Part shown: positions 43,846-53,016 of the stretch, piece by piece | How positions within the stretch are numbered: position 1 is the stretch's first letter | How the letters are laid out: every line of letters starts with the position of its first letter | Source of the DNA: Kineococcus rhizosphaerae | GTDB taxonomy: Bacteria > Actinomycetota > Actinomycetes > Actinomycetales > Kineococcaceae | Length of the DNA: 64,000 nt | Direction: 5' to 3' | Assembly (NCBI RefSeq): GCF_003002055.1 | Contig: NZ_PVZF01000002.1 | Location: forward strand, 248,001 to 312,000 | Made by a program: the position numbers and the translations under genes | The notes under the pieces: model-generated | What the model saw: only the letters and a program-made list of their open reading frames with translations | Told to the model about the DNA's origin: nothing | Databases searched by the model: none

Positions 43846-45408
43846 ATGGGCACGGACCTCGAGGTCGTCGGCCCCTTCGGACCGTTCGACGTCCTCGCGG
43901 AGTGGTCCCACCAGCTCTACCTCGACGGGTTCGGGGAACGGGCGATCCTCGCCAGCCGCGAGGCCCTCGCCTTCGTCGAGGCCGCCGGGGACGAGCGCAC
44001 CGCCCGCTACCTGCAGTTCATCGCCGGCGTCGCCCTGCACCAGCTCGGCCGCGCCGCCGAGGCCAGCGAGGAGGCCGGCCGGCTCCTGCGCCGCCTCGGC
44101 ACCGGCGCCGACCCCGTCTGGCGCGCCAAGGCCCTGGCACTGCTCGCCGAGTCCCGCGTCGACCTCGGCATGACCGCGCTGGCGATGGACCACCTCGCCG
44201 AGGGCAAGCTCATCGTCTCCGCCCAGCGCATCCGCACCTACGACCACCTGTCCGCCACGATGTCCGTGGCGCTCGCGCTCAACGCCCTCGCCCTGTTCGA
44301 GCCCGCCGACGAGCTCATGGTCCAGATGCTGGCCCTGACGTTCCCGCCGGCCCGCGTCCGGCTCAACGTCGCCCAGGAAGCCGCCGTGCTGCAGGCGTCC
44401 TGGGCCTCCATGCTCGAGGTCGCCGGCCGCGCCGAGGAGGCCCGGCCGCACTACGCCGAAGCCCTCGCCCGCGCCGCCCGCATGCGCCAGCTCGCCGTCG
44501 AGGCCGACTACCCCGAGATGCACGCGCGGGCCGAGGCCATCGAGGCGTTCGCCCTGCAGCGCACCGGCGACGTCGGCCTCGGCCTGGCCCGCCTGCGGCC
44601 CGCGATGGCCGCCTTCCGGCTGCGCGAGGAACTGGCCGAGACCCAGATCGCCCGCATCGCCCTGGCCATGGCGACCTCCGACGCCGGCGACCCCGACGCC
44701 GCCGCCGAGCTCCTCACCGCCGTCCAGCGCGTCTCCTCCGCCACCCAGCTCGACGTGTGGGGGTTGACCGCGCTCGCCGTCCGGGCCCGCAACGCCGTCG
44801 TGCGCGACGGGCGCAGCGAGGCGGCCGACGCCCTCGAGCAGCTCGCCCAGGTGTCCCTGGCCCGGTTGTGGGAGGACCGCCACTCCCGCTTCGAGGCGCT
44901 GCAGGACCGCATCCGCCAGCGGGAGATGGCCGAGCAGCACGAACGCATCGGCCGCGCCTCCCTCGTCGACCCCATGACGGGCCTGGGCAACCGCCGCCGC
45001 CTGCAGCAGCTCCTCGAACGCCCCGACCAGCGCTTCAGCGCCGTCCTGCTCGACGTCGACCGGTTCCGCTCCGTCAACGACGAGCACGGGCAGGACGCCG
45101 GTGACGCCGTCCTGCGGCGGATCGCGGACCTGGTGCAGCGCAACGTCGGCGACGGGGACGTCGTCGTCCGCTACGGCGCCGACGAGTTCGTCGTCCTCGT
45201 CCCCGGCGGGTTCGGCGCCGCCGCCACGGCCGAACGGCTGCTCGAGGTCGTCCGCAAGGAACCGTGGCTGGAGATCTCCCTGGGCCTGCGGGTCACCGTC
45301 TCGGCGGGGCTGGCCGGCCCGGCGCCGGCCGCGGAGGCCCTCGCGGCGGCCGACCTCGCCGCGAGCGAGGCCAAGCGCCGCGGGCGGGACCGGCTCGTCG
45401 TCGCCTGA
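43846..45408 (+). CDS. TPR-like / GGDEF domain protein (putative diguanylate cyclase)
   Basis: 520 residues. The first 360 residues are helical repeats of the tetratricopeptide kind (RTARYLQFIAGVALHQLGRAAEASEEAGRL and others) without membrane helices. A GGDEF domain follows: DPMTGLGNRRRLQQLL, LDVDRFRSVND and the active-site RYGADEFVVLVPG, where GGDEF reads GADEF. The second Gly change is seen in some active actinobacterial cyclases, so c-di-GMP synthesis is possible but unproven. Start ATG 43846; an in-frame GTG at 43834 is an alternative. Confidence 0.87.
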   Translation: MGTDLEVVGPFGPFDVLAEWSHQLYLDGFGERAILASREALAFVEAAGDERTARYLQFIAGVALHQLGRAAEASEEAGRLLRRLGTGADPVWRAKALALLAESRVDLGMTALAMDHLAEGKLIVSAQRIRTYDHLSATMSVALALNALALFEPADELMVQMLALTFPPARVRLNVAQEAAVLQASWASMLEVAGRAEEARPHYAEALARAARMRQLAVEADYPEMHARAEAIEAFALQRTGDVGLGLARLRPAMAAFRLREELAETQIARIALAMATSDAGDPDAAAELLTAVQRVSSATQLDVWGLTALAVRARNAVVRDGRSEAADALEQLAQVSLARLWEDRHSRFEALQDRIRQREMAEQHERIGRASLVDPMTGLGNRRRLQQLLERPDQRFSAVLLDVDRFRSVNDEHGQDAGDAVLRRIADLVQRNVGDGDVVVRYGADEFVVLVPGGFGAAATAERLLEVVRKEPWLEISLGLRVTVSAGLAGPAPAAEALAAADLAASEAKRRGRDRLVVA

Positions 45409-45443
45409 GCGCCCGTGTCGGTGCCGCGACCTACAGTGGTCCG

Positions 45444-46247
45444 GTGCCGGGAACTTCGAGCGGGTCCAGCGGGTCGAGCAGGGGTTCCAGCATCGGCGGG
45501 GCCAAGAGCTACCGCGACGAGGCCGTGGTCCTGCGCGCCACCAAGCTCGGCGAGGCCGACCGCATCATCACCCTGCTGACGCGCCACCACGGCCGCGTCC
45601 GCGCCGTAGCCAAGGGCGTGCGCCGCACCTCCTCCCGCTTCGGCGGGCGGCTCGAACCGTTCACGTGCGTCGACGTCCAGCTGCACCGGGGCCGCTCCCT
45701 GGACACCGTCACCCAGGTCGACGTCCTCGACGCCTACGGACAGGCCCTGGCCGCCGACTACGGCCTCTACACCGTCGGGCACGCCCTGGTCGAGACCGCC
45801 GAGCGGTTCACCGAGGTCGAGCGGGAGAGCGCCACCCAGCAGTACCTGCTCCTGGTCGGGGCCCTGCGCACCCTGGCGCGCCGCGAGCACGACGCGCCCC
45901 TGGTCCTCGACGCGTTCCTGCTGCGCTCCCTCGCGATCGCCGGGTACGCGGCCAGCTTCGCCGACTGCGCCAAGTGCGCCGAGCCCGGACCGCACTCCTC
46001 GTTCAACATCGCCGCCGGGGGAGCGGTGTGCCCGGTGTGCCGGCCGCCGGGCTCGGCCGCCCCGGACCCGCAGACCCTCGAACTGCTCGCCGCGCTCCTG
46101 ACGGGTGACTGGGCGCTCGCCGAGGAGAGCGAGGACCGGTGCCGGACCGAGGGCAGCGGGCTGGTCGCGGCGTTCCTGCAGTGGCACCTCGAACGGGGGA
46201 TCCGCTCCCTGCAGCACGTCGAACGCGAGCGCAGCCTCCTGCGATGA
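45444..46247 (+). CDS. recO: DNA repair protein RecO
   Basis: 267 residues: a Ser/Gly-rich start, OB fold (YRDEAVVLRATKLGEADRIITLLTRHHG), helical domain and a zinc motif (CAKC ... CPVC, about 185-215). RecO loads RecA with RecR in gap repair. GTG 45444 lies exactly 6 nt after TACAGT (45432-45437), pointing to a leaderless transcript. In most actinobacteria recO follows era and precedes uppS; here two genes intervene before uppS. Its stop overlaps the next start (ATGA). Confidence 0.93.
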   Translation: MPGTSSGSSGSSRGSSIGGAKSYRDEAVVLRATKLGEADRIITLLTRHHGRVRAVAKGVRRTSSRFGGRLEPFTCVDVQLHRGRSLDTVTQVDVLDAYGQALAADYGLYTVGHALVETAERFTEVERESATQQYLLLVGALRTLARREHDAPLVLDAFLLRSLAIAGYAASFADCAKCAEPGPHSSFNIAAGGAVCPVCRPPGSAAPDPQTLELLAALLTGDWALAEESEDRCRTEGSGLVAAFLQWHLERGIRSLQHVERERSLLR

Positions 46248-47368
46248 GTCCTGGGCGCCCCGGGAGTCCACCGGGGGTGCTGAGCGACCTGCTGCAACGC
46301 CACGTCGACGCCCGGACGATCGCCGGAGCCGTCGCGCTCGTCGACCGCGACGGCGCCCGGGAGGTCGCGACCGTCGGGGTCGCCGACCTGGCGAGCGGGC
46401 GGCCGATGACCCGCGACACCGTCTTCCGGTGGGCCTCGATCACCGGACCCGTCGTCACGGTCGCCGCGCTCACGTTCGTCCAGGACGGTGCGATCGGCCC
46501 CGACGAACCCCTGGACCGGTGGCTGCCGGAGCTGGGCCGGCTCCGCGTCCTGCGGACCCCCGGGGCCGACCTGACCGACACGGTGCCCGCCGAGCGGCCC
46601 CCGACGCTGCGGGACCTGCTGACCTCGACGTGCGGGTGGGGCTTCCCCTCCGACGCGGGCGGCGCCTGGGTGGCCGCGCTGCACCGGTGGCAGACCGGGC
46701 TGGACATCACCGGCCCGCCGCCGCCGCAGGAGTGGCTCGCCGGGCTCGCGACCCTGCCGCTGCGCCACCAGCCCGGGACGACGTACCTGTACAACACCAG
46801 CTACGACGTGCTCGGGGTCCTGCTCGCCCGGATCGCCCGCCGGCCGCTGCCCGACGTCGTCCACCAGCGCGTCAGCGTCCCGCTCGGCATGGCCGACACC
46901 GGGTTCGCCGTGCGCGACGACCAGCGGGAGAGGTCCAGCGCCGCCTACCGGGCGACACCGCAGGGACTGGAGCTCTTCGACGGCGTGGACGGCCGGTGGA
47001 GCTCACCGCCCGCGTTCCCCTCCGGTGCCGGTGGTCTCGTCGGCACCCTCGACGACTGGGCCGCCGTCGCCGGGGAGCTGCACGGCGGTGGGCGCGTGCT
47101 GAGCGCCGAGTCGTTGCGGCAGCTGACGACCGACCAGCTGCAGCCTGGTCAGGGCAGGGAGGGGCAGCTGTTCCTCGCCGGGCAGGGCTGGGGTTTCGGC
47201 GGCTCCGTCGACCCGGCCACCGGGCGGTACGGGTGGGTCGGGGGAACGGGCACGAGCGCCCACGTCACCCCCGCCACGGGAGGCACCGCGATCCTGCTGA
47301 CCCAGACGACGGTCGACTCACCCGTGCCGCCGACGTTCCTGCACGACTTCTGGGACGTCGCCTTCTGA
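46244..47368 (+). CDS. Beta-lactamase-fold serine hydrolase-like protein with altered SxxK motif
   Basis: 374 residues of the class C beta-lactamase/esterase fold (VALVDRDGAREVATVGVADL, DTVFRWASITGPVVTVAAL, YLYNTSYDVLGVLLAR, GGTGTSAHVTP). Where the active site should read S-x-x-K this protein has S-I-T-G (residues around 66-69), and the Y-x-N equivalent is L-Y-N, as in many actinobacterial members. Without the lysine it may be inactive or use another base. Coupled to recO by ATGA. It ends 1 nt before the convergent phosphatase gene's stop. Confidence 0.82.
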   Translation: MSPGRPGSPPGVLSDLLQRHVDARTIAGAVALVDRDGAREVATVGVADLASGRPMTRDTVFRWASITGPVVTVAALTFVQDGAIGPDEPLDRWLPELGRLRVLRTPGADLTDTVPAERPPTLRDLLTSTCGWGFPSDAGGAWVAALHRWQTGLDITGPPPPQEWLAGLATLPLRHQPGTTYLYNTSYDVLGVLLARIARRPLPDVVHQRVSVPLGMADTGFAVRDDQRERSSAAYRATPQGLELFDGVDGRWSSPPAFPSGAGGLVGTLDDWAAVAGELHGGGRVLSAESLRQLTTDQLQPGQGREGQLFLAGQGWGFGGSVDPATGRYGWVGGTGTSAHVTPATGGTAILLTQTTVDSPVPPTFLHDFWDVAF

Positions 47369-47369
47369 G

Positions 47370-47966
47370 TCAGGCCCGCTGGGGTTCGCGGGCGAGGGAC
47401 CACTGCCCGCCCGAGCCCTCGAGCACGACGGACGTCGCGTTCGCCATCCGGGGCAGTTCGACGCCGGTGAGCCCCTCGACGGTGGCGCGCAGGAACGTGC
47501 CGTGCGCCACGACGACCAGCGGTACGTCACCGTGCTCGGCCCGCAGCCGGCGCAACGCGGCCGCACCCCGCGCCACGACGTCGTCCCAGGGTTCCTGGCC
47601 GGGGCGCTCGCCGTTCGGGAACCGCCCGCGCAGCTCCGCGAGCGTGCCGCCCTCGGCCTCGCCGAACTGCCGCTCCACGAGGTCGTCGTGCGGCGGGAGG
47701 AGTTCGAGGCCGAGCTCGGCCGCGATGATCTGCGCCGTCTCCCGGGCCCGGGACAACGGTGAGGAGGTGATCGCCGCCCACCCCTGACTCTTCAGCTGCT
47801 CGGCCAGCGCCTGCGCCTGCGCGCGGCCCGTGTCGTTGAGGGGGATGTCGGTGCGGCCCTGCAGACGGCCGTCGCGGTTCCAGTCGGTCTCGCCGTGGCG
47901 GACCAGCGCCGTGACGGGGGCGGGACCGGGACCAGGGGCGGGGGTGTGGGCAGGCACGTGCCCCAT
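47370..47966 (-). CDS. Histidine phosphatase family protein
   Basis: 198 residues. The phosphoacceptor motif is [11 protein letters not shown] near residue 22, with ERQFGEAEG and a second catalytic His in [11 protein letters not shown]. It belongs to the phosphoglycerate mutase-like branch of broad-specificity phosphatases. ATG 47966. It is divergent from uppS with only 24 bp between the starts, so the two promoters must overlap or lie inside the genes. Confidence 0.92.
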   Translation of the reverse strand: MGHVPAHTPAPGPGPAPVTALVRHGETDWNRDGRLQGRTDIPLNDTGRAQAQALAEQLKSQGWAAITSSPLSRARETAQIIAAELGLELLPPHDDLVERQFGEAEGGTLAELRGRFPNGERPGQEPWDDVVARGAAALRRLRAEHGDVPLVVVAHGTFLRATVEGLTGVELPRMANATSVVLEGSGGQWSLAREPQRA

Positions 47967-47990
47967 GGTCTCACCTGGCACCCTGGGGAC

Positions 47991-48827
47991 GTGCCAGTCC
48001 TGCGCCGAGCCAGCCGCCCCGCCCCGTCCCCGGGACAGCCCCGGGAGGTCGTCGCCCCGCCGCCGCACCCCTCCGGCGCCCGGCCCCCGCAGCTGCCCGC
48101 GGACCTCGTCCCGAAGCACGTCGCGATCGTCATGGACGGCAACGGCCGCTGGGCCAACCAGCGGGGCCTGTCGCGCGTCGAGGGCCACAAGATGGGCGAG
48201 GCGTCGCTGCTCGACGTCGTCGCCGGTGCCGTCGAGATCGGCGTGACGCACGTGTCGGCGTACGCGTTCTCCACCGAGAACTGGAAGCGCAGCCCCGAGG
48301 AGGTCAAGTTCCTCATGGGCTTCAACCGCGACGTCATCCGCCGCCGCCGCGACGTCATGGACTCCTGGGGCGTGCGCGTGCGCTGGGCCGGGCGTCGTCC
48401 CCGCCTGTGGCGCAGCGTCGTCAGCGAACTGGAGTCGGCCGAGGAACTGACGAAGGACAACACCGTCTGCACGCTGACCATGTGCGTGAACTACGGCGGA
48501 CGGGCCGAGATCGCCGACGCCGCACGGGCCCTGGCCCAGGACGTCGCAGCGGGCAGGGTGAACCCCGACCGCGTCGACGAGAAGGTCCTCGCCCGCTACC
48601 TCGACGAGCCGGACATGCCCGACGTCGACCTGTTCTGGCGCTCCTCCGGGGAGCAGCGGACGTCGGGTTTCCTGCCGTGGCAGTCGACGTACGCGGAGAT
48701 GGTGTTCTCCGACGTGCTGTGGCCCGACGTGGACCGCCGGGCGCTGTGGGCCGCGATCGAGACGTACGCCACGCGCAACCGGCGCTACGGCGGGGCGGCG
48801 GACACCCCCACCCCGGGTCCGGCCTGA
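47991..48827 (+). CDS. uppS: Isoprenyl transferase (cis-prenyl diphosphate synthase)
   Basis: 278 residues. [20 protein letters not shown] is the substrate-binding signature, [11 protein letters not shown] the second and [17 protein letters not shown] the third. It elongates isoprenyl diphosphates to the undecaprenyl or decaprenyl carrier for cell-wall synthesis. A proline-rich N-terminal extension of about 40 residues is usual in this family of Actinobacteria. GTG 47991 is preceded by CACCCT 6 nt upstream. The end is separated from ppc by a 51-nt palindrome. Confidence 0.94.
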   Translation: MPVLRRASRPAPSPGQPREVVAPPPHPSGARPPQLPADLVPKHVAIVMDGNGRWANQRGLSRVEGHKMGEASLLDVVAGAVEIGVTHVSAYAFSTENWKRSPEEVKFLMGFNRDVIRRRRDVMDSWGVRVRWAGRRPRLWRSVVSELESAEELTKDNTVCTLTMCVNYGGRAEIADAARALAQDVAAGRVNPDRVDEKVLARYLDEPDMPDVDLFWRSSGEQRTSGFLPWQSTYAEMVFSDVLWPDVDRRALWAAIETYATRNRRYGGAADTPTPGPA

Positions 48828-48829
48828 AC

Positions 48830-48880
48830 GGACCGTTGACGCATCGGTACGGAAGGTTCGTACCGATGCGTCAACGGTCC
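48830..48880. repeat. 51-nt palindromic element, divergent copy
   Basis: GGACCGTTGACGCATCGGTACG pairs perfectly over 22 bp with its inverse, around the 7-nt loop GAAGGTT. It has the same length, and CGTTGAC at the same offset, as the elements at 2169, 59657 and 60757. It lies between convergent uppS and ppc and probably terminates both. Confidence 0.9.
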
Positions 48881-48893
48881 AGTGGGCCGTGGA

Positions 48894-51731
48894 TCAGCCC
48901 GTGTTGCGCATCCCGGCGGCGATCCCGTTGATCGTCAGCAGCAGCGCGCGGCGCAGCGCGGGGTCGACGTCGTCGCCGCTGGCGCGCGAGCGGGCGAGCA
49001 GGGAGACCTGCAGGGCGTGCAGGGGCGCCAGGTAGGCGTCGCGCAGTTCCAGCGTCCGCTTCAGGACGGGGGCGGATTCCAGGAGTTGGCGCTGGTCGGT
49101 GAGCCACAGGACCTGCTCGAGCGTGGTGGCGTGCTCGGCGCGGATCACGTCGAACGCCGCGCGGGCGTCGGCGGAGACGAGCTCCTCGACGTAGTGCGCG
49201 GCGATGCCGAGGTCCGTCTTGGCCAGGGTCATCTGCACGTTGGACACGAAGCTGCGGAAGAAGTTCCAGTTCGCGAACATCTCGCGCAGGTCGTCCTCGT
49301 GCCCGGCCTCGCGCGCGGCCTTCAACCCCGACCCCACGCCGAACCAGCCGGGGACGTTGATGCGGCTCTGGGTCCAGCCGAACACCCACGGGATGGCCCG
49401 CAGGTCCTCCAGACCGCCGAGCCCGCCGGGGCGGCGGGCCGGGCGCGAACCGATGTTGAGGTTGCCCAGTTCCTCGACGGGGGTGGCCGAGACGAAGAAC
49501 GCCACCAGGCCCGGGTCGCGGACCAGCGCCCGGTAGGCCTCCTGGCCCTTGGCGGCCACGACGGACATCGTCTCGTCCCAGCCGTCGAGGACCTCCCCGG
49601 ACTGCAACGGCGTGCGGTGCAGCGTGGACGCCTCGAGCGCGGCGGACAGGGCGACCTCGAGGTTGTGCCGGGCCAGCCGGGGCTGGACGTACTTGTCGGA
49701 GATCACCTCACCCTGCTCGGTGACCTTGATCGGGCCGTCCAGCGTCCCGTACGGCTGGGCCAGGATCGCCTCGCCGGTGGGACCGCCGCCGCGGCCGACG
49801 GACCCCCCGCGGCCGTGGAACAGGCGCAGGGTCACGCCGTGGCGGGCGGCGACGTCGCGCAGGGCGCGCTGCGCGCGGTGGATCTGCCAGCGGGAGGCGG
49901 CGATCCCGGCGTCCTTGGAGGAGTCGGAGTAGCCGAGCATGATCTCCTGCACGTCGCCGCGGGCGGCGACGACGCGGCGGTAGGAGGGGTCCGACAGGAG
50001 TCCCTCGAGCAGCTCCTCGGCGTTCTCCAGCTCGGTGACGGTCTCGAACAGCGGGGCGAACCCGATGCGCGCCACGTCGCTGGCGCCCGGGGTCTGCGCC
50101 AGGTCCACCAGACCGACCTCGCGGGCCAGCACGACGACGGCGAACAGGTCGTCGATGCCCTTGGTCATGGACACGATGTACGTCTCGATGACGTCGTCGC
50201 CGTAGCGGTCCAGCGAGGTGCGGATCGTGGAGAACAGCTCCACGACCTTGGCCGGGGTGCCCGTGAGGGTCTGCGCGGCGGCGCCGATGAGCGGGCGGTG
50301 GCCGGTCAGCTCCTTCGACAGCAGCTTCGTGCGCGCGGAGCGGTCGAGGTCGGCGTAGGGGGTGATGAGCTCGCCCAGGCGGTCGTAGATCGCGGCCAGC
50401 GCGGTGTGGTGCTTGCCGGCGTCCTCGCGCACGTCCAGGGTGGCCAGGCCGAACCCGACGGCGCGGACCACGCGCAGCAGGCGGGCCACGGCCCCGTCGG
50501 CGACGAGCTCGCCGTCGTTGGCGCGCAGCGAGTCCTGCAGCATCCGGATGTCGGCGGTGTACTCCTCGACCGAGGCGTAGTCGCGGCCGGGCACGTGGTC
50601 GGCGCCGCTGTGCCAGCGGGTGCGGGTGCCCTCCAGGCGGGCCAGGACGTAGGACAGCTTGAAGCGGTAGGGCTCCTCGCCGTTGAGGTGGGCGCGGGCG
50701 GCGCGCACCTCGGGCAGGGCCTGCGCGTCGGCCTCCAGGGAGGCCAGGAGCTCGTCGGAGAACCCGACGATCTGGGTCGAGGCGGCGAGCTCGGTCATGA
50801 GGTCGCGCGTGGCGGCGGCCAGGACGTCGAGCGCGGCGTCGTGCTGCATGCCCAGGACCTCGGCCGTCACCTCGGGGGTGACGTTGGGGTTGCCGTCGCG
50901 GTCGCCGCCGACCCAGTTGCCGAAGCGCAGCGGCTGGGCCTGCTCGGGCAGGTCGAGGCCGAGGGCCTCGAGCCCGACGGCGAGGTCCTCGAGCAGGTCC
51001 GGCAGGACCGTCGAGGTGAGGTTGCGCAGGTAGTGCAGCGCCGAGCGGGCCTCGTCGGCGGGGCGGGGGCGCAGGACGCGCAGCTCGTCGGTCTGCCACA
51101 GCTCGTCGACGAGCTCGGCCAGGCGGCGCTGGCCGCGGGCGGCGTCGACGGGCCGCTGCGCGGGGTCCTCGGACGTCTCGACGATGCCGGTGATGCGCAG
51201 CAGCAGGTCCAGCACCGAGCGCCGGCTGGACTCGGTCGGGTGCGCCGTGAAGACCGGGCGCAGCTGCAGGCGCCCGAGGATCTGCTGGGCGGTGGCGCGG
51301 TCCAGGTCGCCCGTCGCCAGGGCCTGGCCGAGGCGCTCGAGCGTGGCGTCCAGGCCGCCGGTCGAGACGCGGGACAGCTCCAGGCCGCGGTGCAGCTGCT
51401 CGGAGGCGTTGGCCAGCTGGAAGTAGGCCGTGAAGGCGCGGGCCAGGACGATGGCGGTGGCGTCGTCGACGCCGGACAGCAGCGCGGCGAGCTCAGCGCC
51501 GTCGTCGGGGCGGCGGGCCAGGGCGCGCACCTGCTCGACGAGGTCGAGCAGCTCACGGCCCTCGTGGCGGGTGAGGGACTCACCGAGCAGCTCGCCGAGC
51601 TTGCGGACCGAGGCCCGCAGCGCGGCGTGACCCTCGTCGGAGGACACCCCGTCGACCGCGAGCGCGTCCTGGGCCGTGCGTGCGGGTACTTCCTCGGGAC
51701 TGTGCAGTCCCTCGTGGGTCGGTGCGCTCAT
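48894..51731 (-). CDS. ppc: Phosphoenolpyruvate carboxylase
   Basis: 945 residues. The catalytic segments are all present: VFTAHPTESSRRS near residue 180, the motif GYSDSSKDAG, and FHGRGGSVGRGGGPT, with the C-terminal MRNTG. It carboxylates PEP to oxaloacetate, refilling the TCA cycle; allosteric control by acetyl-CoA and aspartate is usual. Start ATG 51731; the region upstream is the 208-bp gap before hup. Confidence 0.97.
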   Translation of the reverse strand: MSAPTHEGLHSPEEVPARTAQDALAVDGVSSDEGHAALRASVRKLGELLGESLTRHEGRELLDLVEQVRALARRPDDGAELAALLSGVDDATAIVLARAFTAYFQLANASEQLHRGLELSRVSTGGLDATLERLGQALATGDLDRATAQQILGRLQLRPVFTAHPTESSRRSVLDLLLRITGIVETSEDPAQRPVDAARGQRRLAELVDELWQTDELRVLRPRPADEARSALHYLRNLTSTVLPDLLEDLAVGLEALGLDLPEQAQPLRFGNWVGGDRDGNPNVTPEVTAEVLGMQHDAALDVLAAATRDLMTELAASTQIVGFSDELLASLEADAQALPEVRAARAHLNGEEPYRFKLSYVLARLEGTRTRWHSGADHVPGRDYASVEEYTADIRMLQDSLRANDGELVADGAVARLLRVVRAVGFGLATLDVREDAGKHHTALAAIYDRLGELITPYADLDRSARTKLLSKELTGHRPLIGAAAQTLTGTPAKVVELFSTIRTSLDRYGDDVIETYIVSMTKGIDDLFAVVVLAREVGLVDLAQTPGASDVARIGFAPLFETVTELENAEELLEGLLSDPSYRRVVAARGDVQEIMLGYSDSSKDAGIAASRWQIHRAQRALRDVAARHGVTLRLFHGRGGSVGRGGGPTGEAILAQPYGTLDGPIKVTEQGEVISDKYVQPRLARHNLEVALSAALEASTLHRTPLQSGEVLDGWDETMSVVAAKGQEAYRALVRDPGLVAFFVSATPVEELGNLNIGSRPARRPGGLGGLEDLRAIPWVFGWTQSRINVPGWFGVGSGLKAAREAGHEDDLREMFANWNFFRSFVSNVQMTLAKTDLGIAAHYVEELVSADARAAFDVIRAEHATTLEQVLWLTDQRQLLESAPVLKRTLELRDAYLAPLHALQVSLLARSRASGDDVDPALRRALLLTINGIAAGMRNTG

Positions 51732-51916
51732 GCGACGCCTCGCCTCCCTGCCGGGTGCCCGGGGGTCGACGCTGACTCCGTGTGCACGTGCTGACTGACT
51801 GCCTGGTTGCTGTGCCGTTCTGTGTCGATCATCACAGCACCGCTCGCGGACGAGCGGCGGGGGCAGTCTGTCGTGTCGGCGCCCCGGTGCGAAACCGGTG
51901 GCGGAGGCGAGGCGTC
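51732..51916. promoter_or_regulatory. Upstream region of ppc
   Basis: No gene seen between ppc and the hup terminator. On the minus strand the region contains repeated GTCAGTCAGCACGTGCACAC-like stretches but no box I can assign confidently. The ppc promoter must lie here. Confidence 0.3.
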
Positions 51917-51943
51917 CTGAGGTGCCCTGGGGGCCGGCCTCAG
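51917..51943 (-). terminator. Short hairpin at the hup stop
   Basis: CTGAGG (51917-51922), 15 nt, CCTCAG (51938-51943). It starts at the stop codon of hup on the minus strand. Confidence 0.45.
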
Positions 51944-52218
51944 CTGCCGTTCGCGGCGGCCTTGAGCTTGGAGCCGGCGGTGAGCTTGGCGCCGAAGGAC
52001 GCCGCGATCTCCATGGTCTCGCCGGTGCGCGGGTTGCGGCCCGTGCGCGCGGCGCGCTCGACGCGCTCGACGGTCAGCAGCCCCGGCAGCTTGACGGCCT
52101 CGCCCTTGGCGACGGCCTCGACGAGGACGTCGCCGAAGGCGTTGAGCAGGGAATCGGCGTCGGACTGCGTCAGGCCGGCGCGCTGGGCGACGGCGGTGAC
52201 GAGTTCGGAGCGGTTCAC
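51940..52218 (-). CDS. hup: HU family DNA-binding protein
   Basis: 92 residues: NRSELVTAVAQRAGLTQSDADSLL, then RVERAARTGRNPRTGETMEI, whose arm GRNPRTGE inserts in the minor groove. It bends and coats DNA as a nucleoid protein. Unlike the long mycobacterial HupB there is no Lys-rich C-terminal tail. GTG 52218 with GGGAG upstream. zur lies upstream on the same strand, 202 bp away. Confidence 0.95.
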   Translation of the reverse strand: MNRSELVTAVAQRAGLTQSDADSLLNAFGDVLVEAVAKGEAVKLPGLLTVERVERAARTGRNPRTGETMEIAASFGAKLTAGSKLKAAANGS

Positions 52219-52341
52219 GGTCTCTCCCGGTGTTCGTAGGCGGTTGTCGGGGGTTGACGTTACCCGTGGTCACCGCTCGTGCTCGGCACGTGCCGTCGCC
52301 GCTGGCGCGTCGGGCGGCTCACCGGCACCCGCTGGACCGGC

Positions 52342-52398
52342 CGGAGGCACACCTCCCGCCCTCGCGGACGGCGTTCCCGGGCGGGAGGTGCGCCTCCG
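52342..52398 (-). repeat. GGCACACCTC-family hairpin, copy 2
   Basis: CGGAGGCACACCTCCCGCC (52342-52360) pairs with GGCGGGAGGTGCGCCTCCG (52380-52398), one mismatch in 19 bp. The stretch AGGCACACCTCCCGCCCTCG continues to match the palindrome at 16907-17032 into the loop. It follows zur on the minus strand and probably ends its transcript. Confidence 0.8.
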
Positions 52399-52420
52399 AC
52401 GGGGCGGGTGCGGACGGGCG

Positions 52421-52822
52421 TCAGAGCTTGGCGGAGCACTCCGCGCAGACGCCGAAGACCTCGACGACGTGCTGCACGGCCGTGAACCCGTGCTCGGCGC
52501 CCACGCGCCGGGCCCACGCCTCGACCTGGGGCCCCTCGACCTCGACCGTCGCGCCGCACCGGCGGCACACCAGGTGGTGGTGGTGGCCGGTGCTGCACCG
52601 GCGGTAGACGGCCTCGCCGCCGTCGTCGGTGCGCAGGACGTCGACGTCGCCGTCCTCGGCGAGCACCTGCAGCGCGCGGTAGACCGTGGCCAGCCCGACG
52701 TTCTCGCCCCGCTCGCGCAGCCTGGCGTGCAGGTCCTGGGCCGACAGGAACGCGTCCGCCTCGTCCAGGACCGCCGAGACGGCCGAACGCTGCTTCGTGG
52801 ACCGACGGACGGGCGTCGACAC
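52421..52822 (-). CDS. zur: Fur family regulator, Zur-like
   Basis: 133 residues. Winged helix (AVLDEADAFLSAQDLHARLRE, ATVYRALQVLAEDGDVD), the metal-sensing HHHHLVCRRCGATVEVEG block, and a structural zinc pair CRRC/CAEC. Relatives in Actinobacteria sense zinc and repress zinc-uptake genes. A TAGGGT -10-like box on the minus strand at 52876-52881 may drive it. No Zur box was recognised in the window. It is divergent from glyS. Confidence 0.85.
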   Translation of the reverse strand: MSTPVRRSTKQRSAVSAVLDEADAFLSAQDLHARLRERGENVGLATVYRALQVLAEDGDVDVLRTDDGGEAVYRRCSTGHHHHLVCRRCGATVEVEGPQVEAWARRVGAEHGFTAVQHVVEVFGVCAECSAKL

Positions 52823-53016
52823 GTCTACTCGTCCTCCTAGGTCGACCCGGGGGCCGTTCCCGGGCGGGTCAGGACACCCTACGTCGCGCAGCCGGTCTGC
52901 TCCGAACGGATGCGCCCCCTCGGCGCGGGTGCTCGCTCAGCGCGTAACCTCGTCCACGCGCGGGCCGCTCCAGGGCCGGCGCACCGCCGACACCCAGCCG
53001 GACAGGAGACCCCAGC

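Noticed and set aside
48882-51794. A 970-codon open frame on the plus strand
   Set aside because: Complement of ppc; the high GC content removes stops in the antisense frame. The ppc reading has all catalytic motifs.
52823-53016. T-box or glycine riboswitch before glyS
   Set aside because: No T-box sequence or tandem glycine aptamer features could be recognised; only a -10 candidate and ribosome-binding site.
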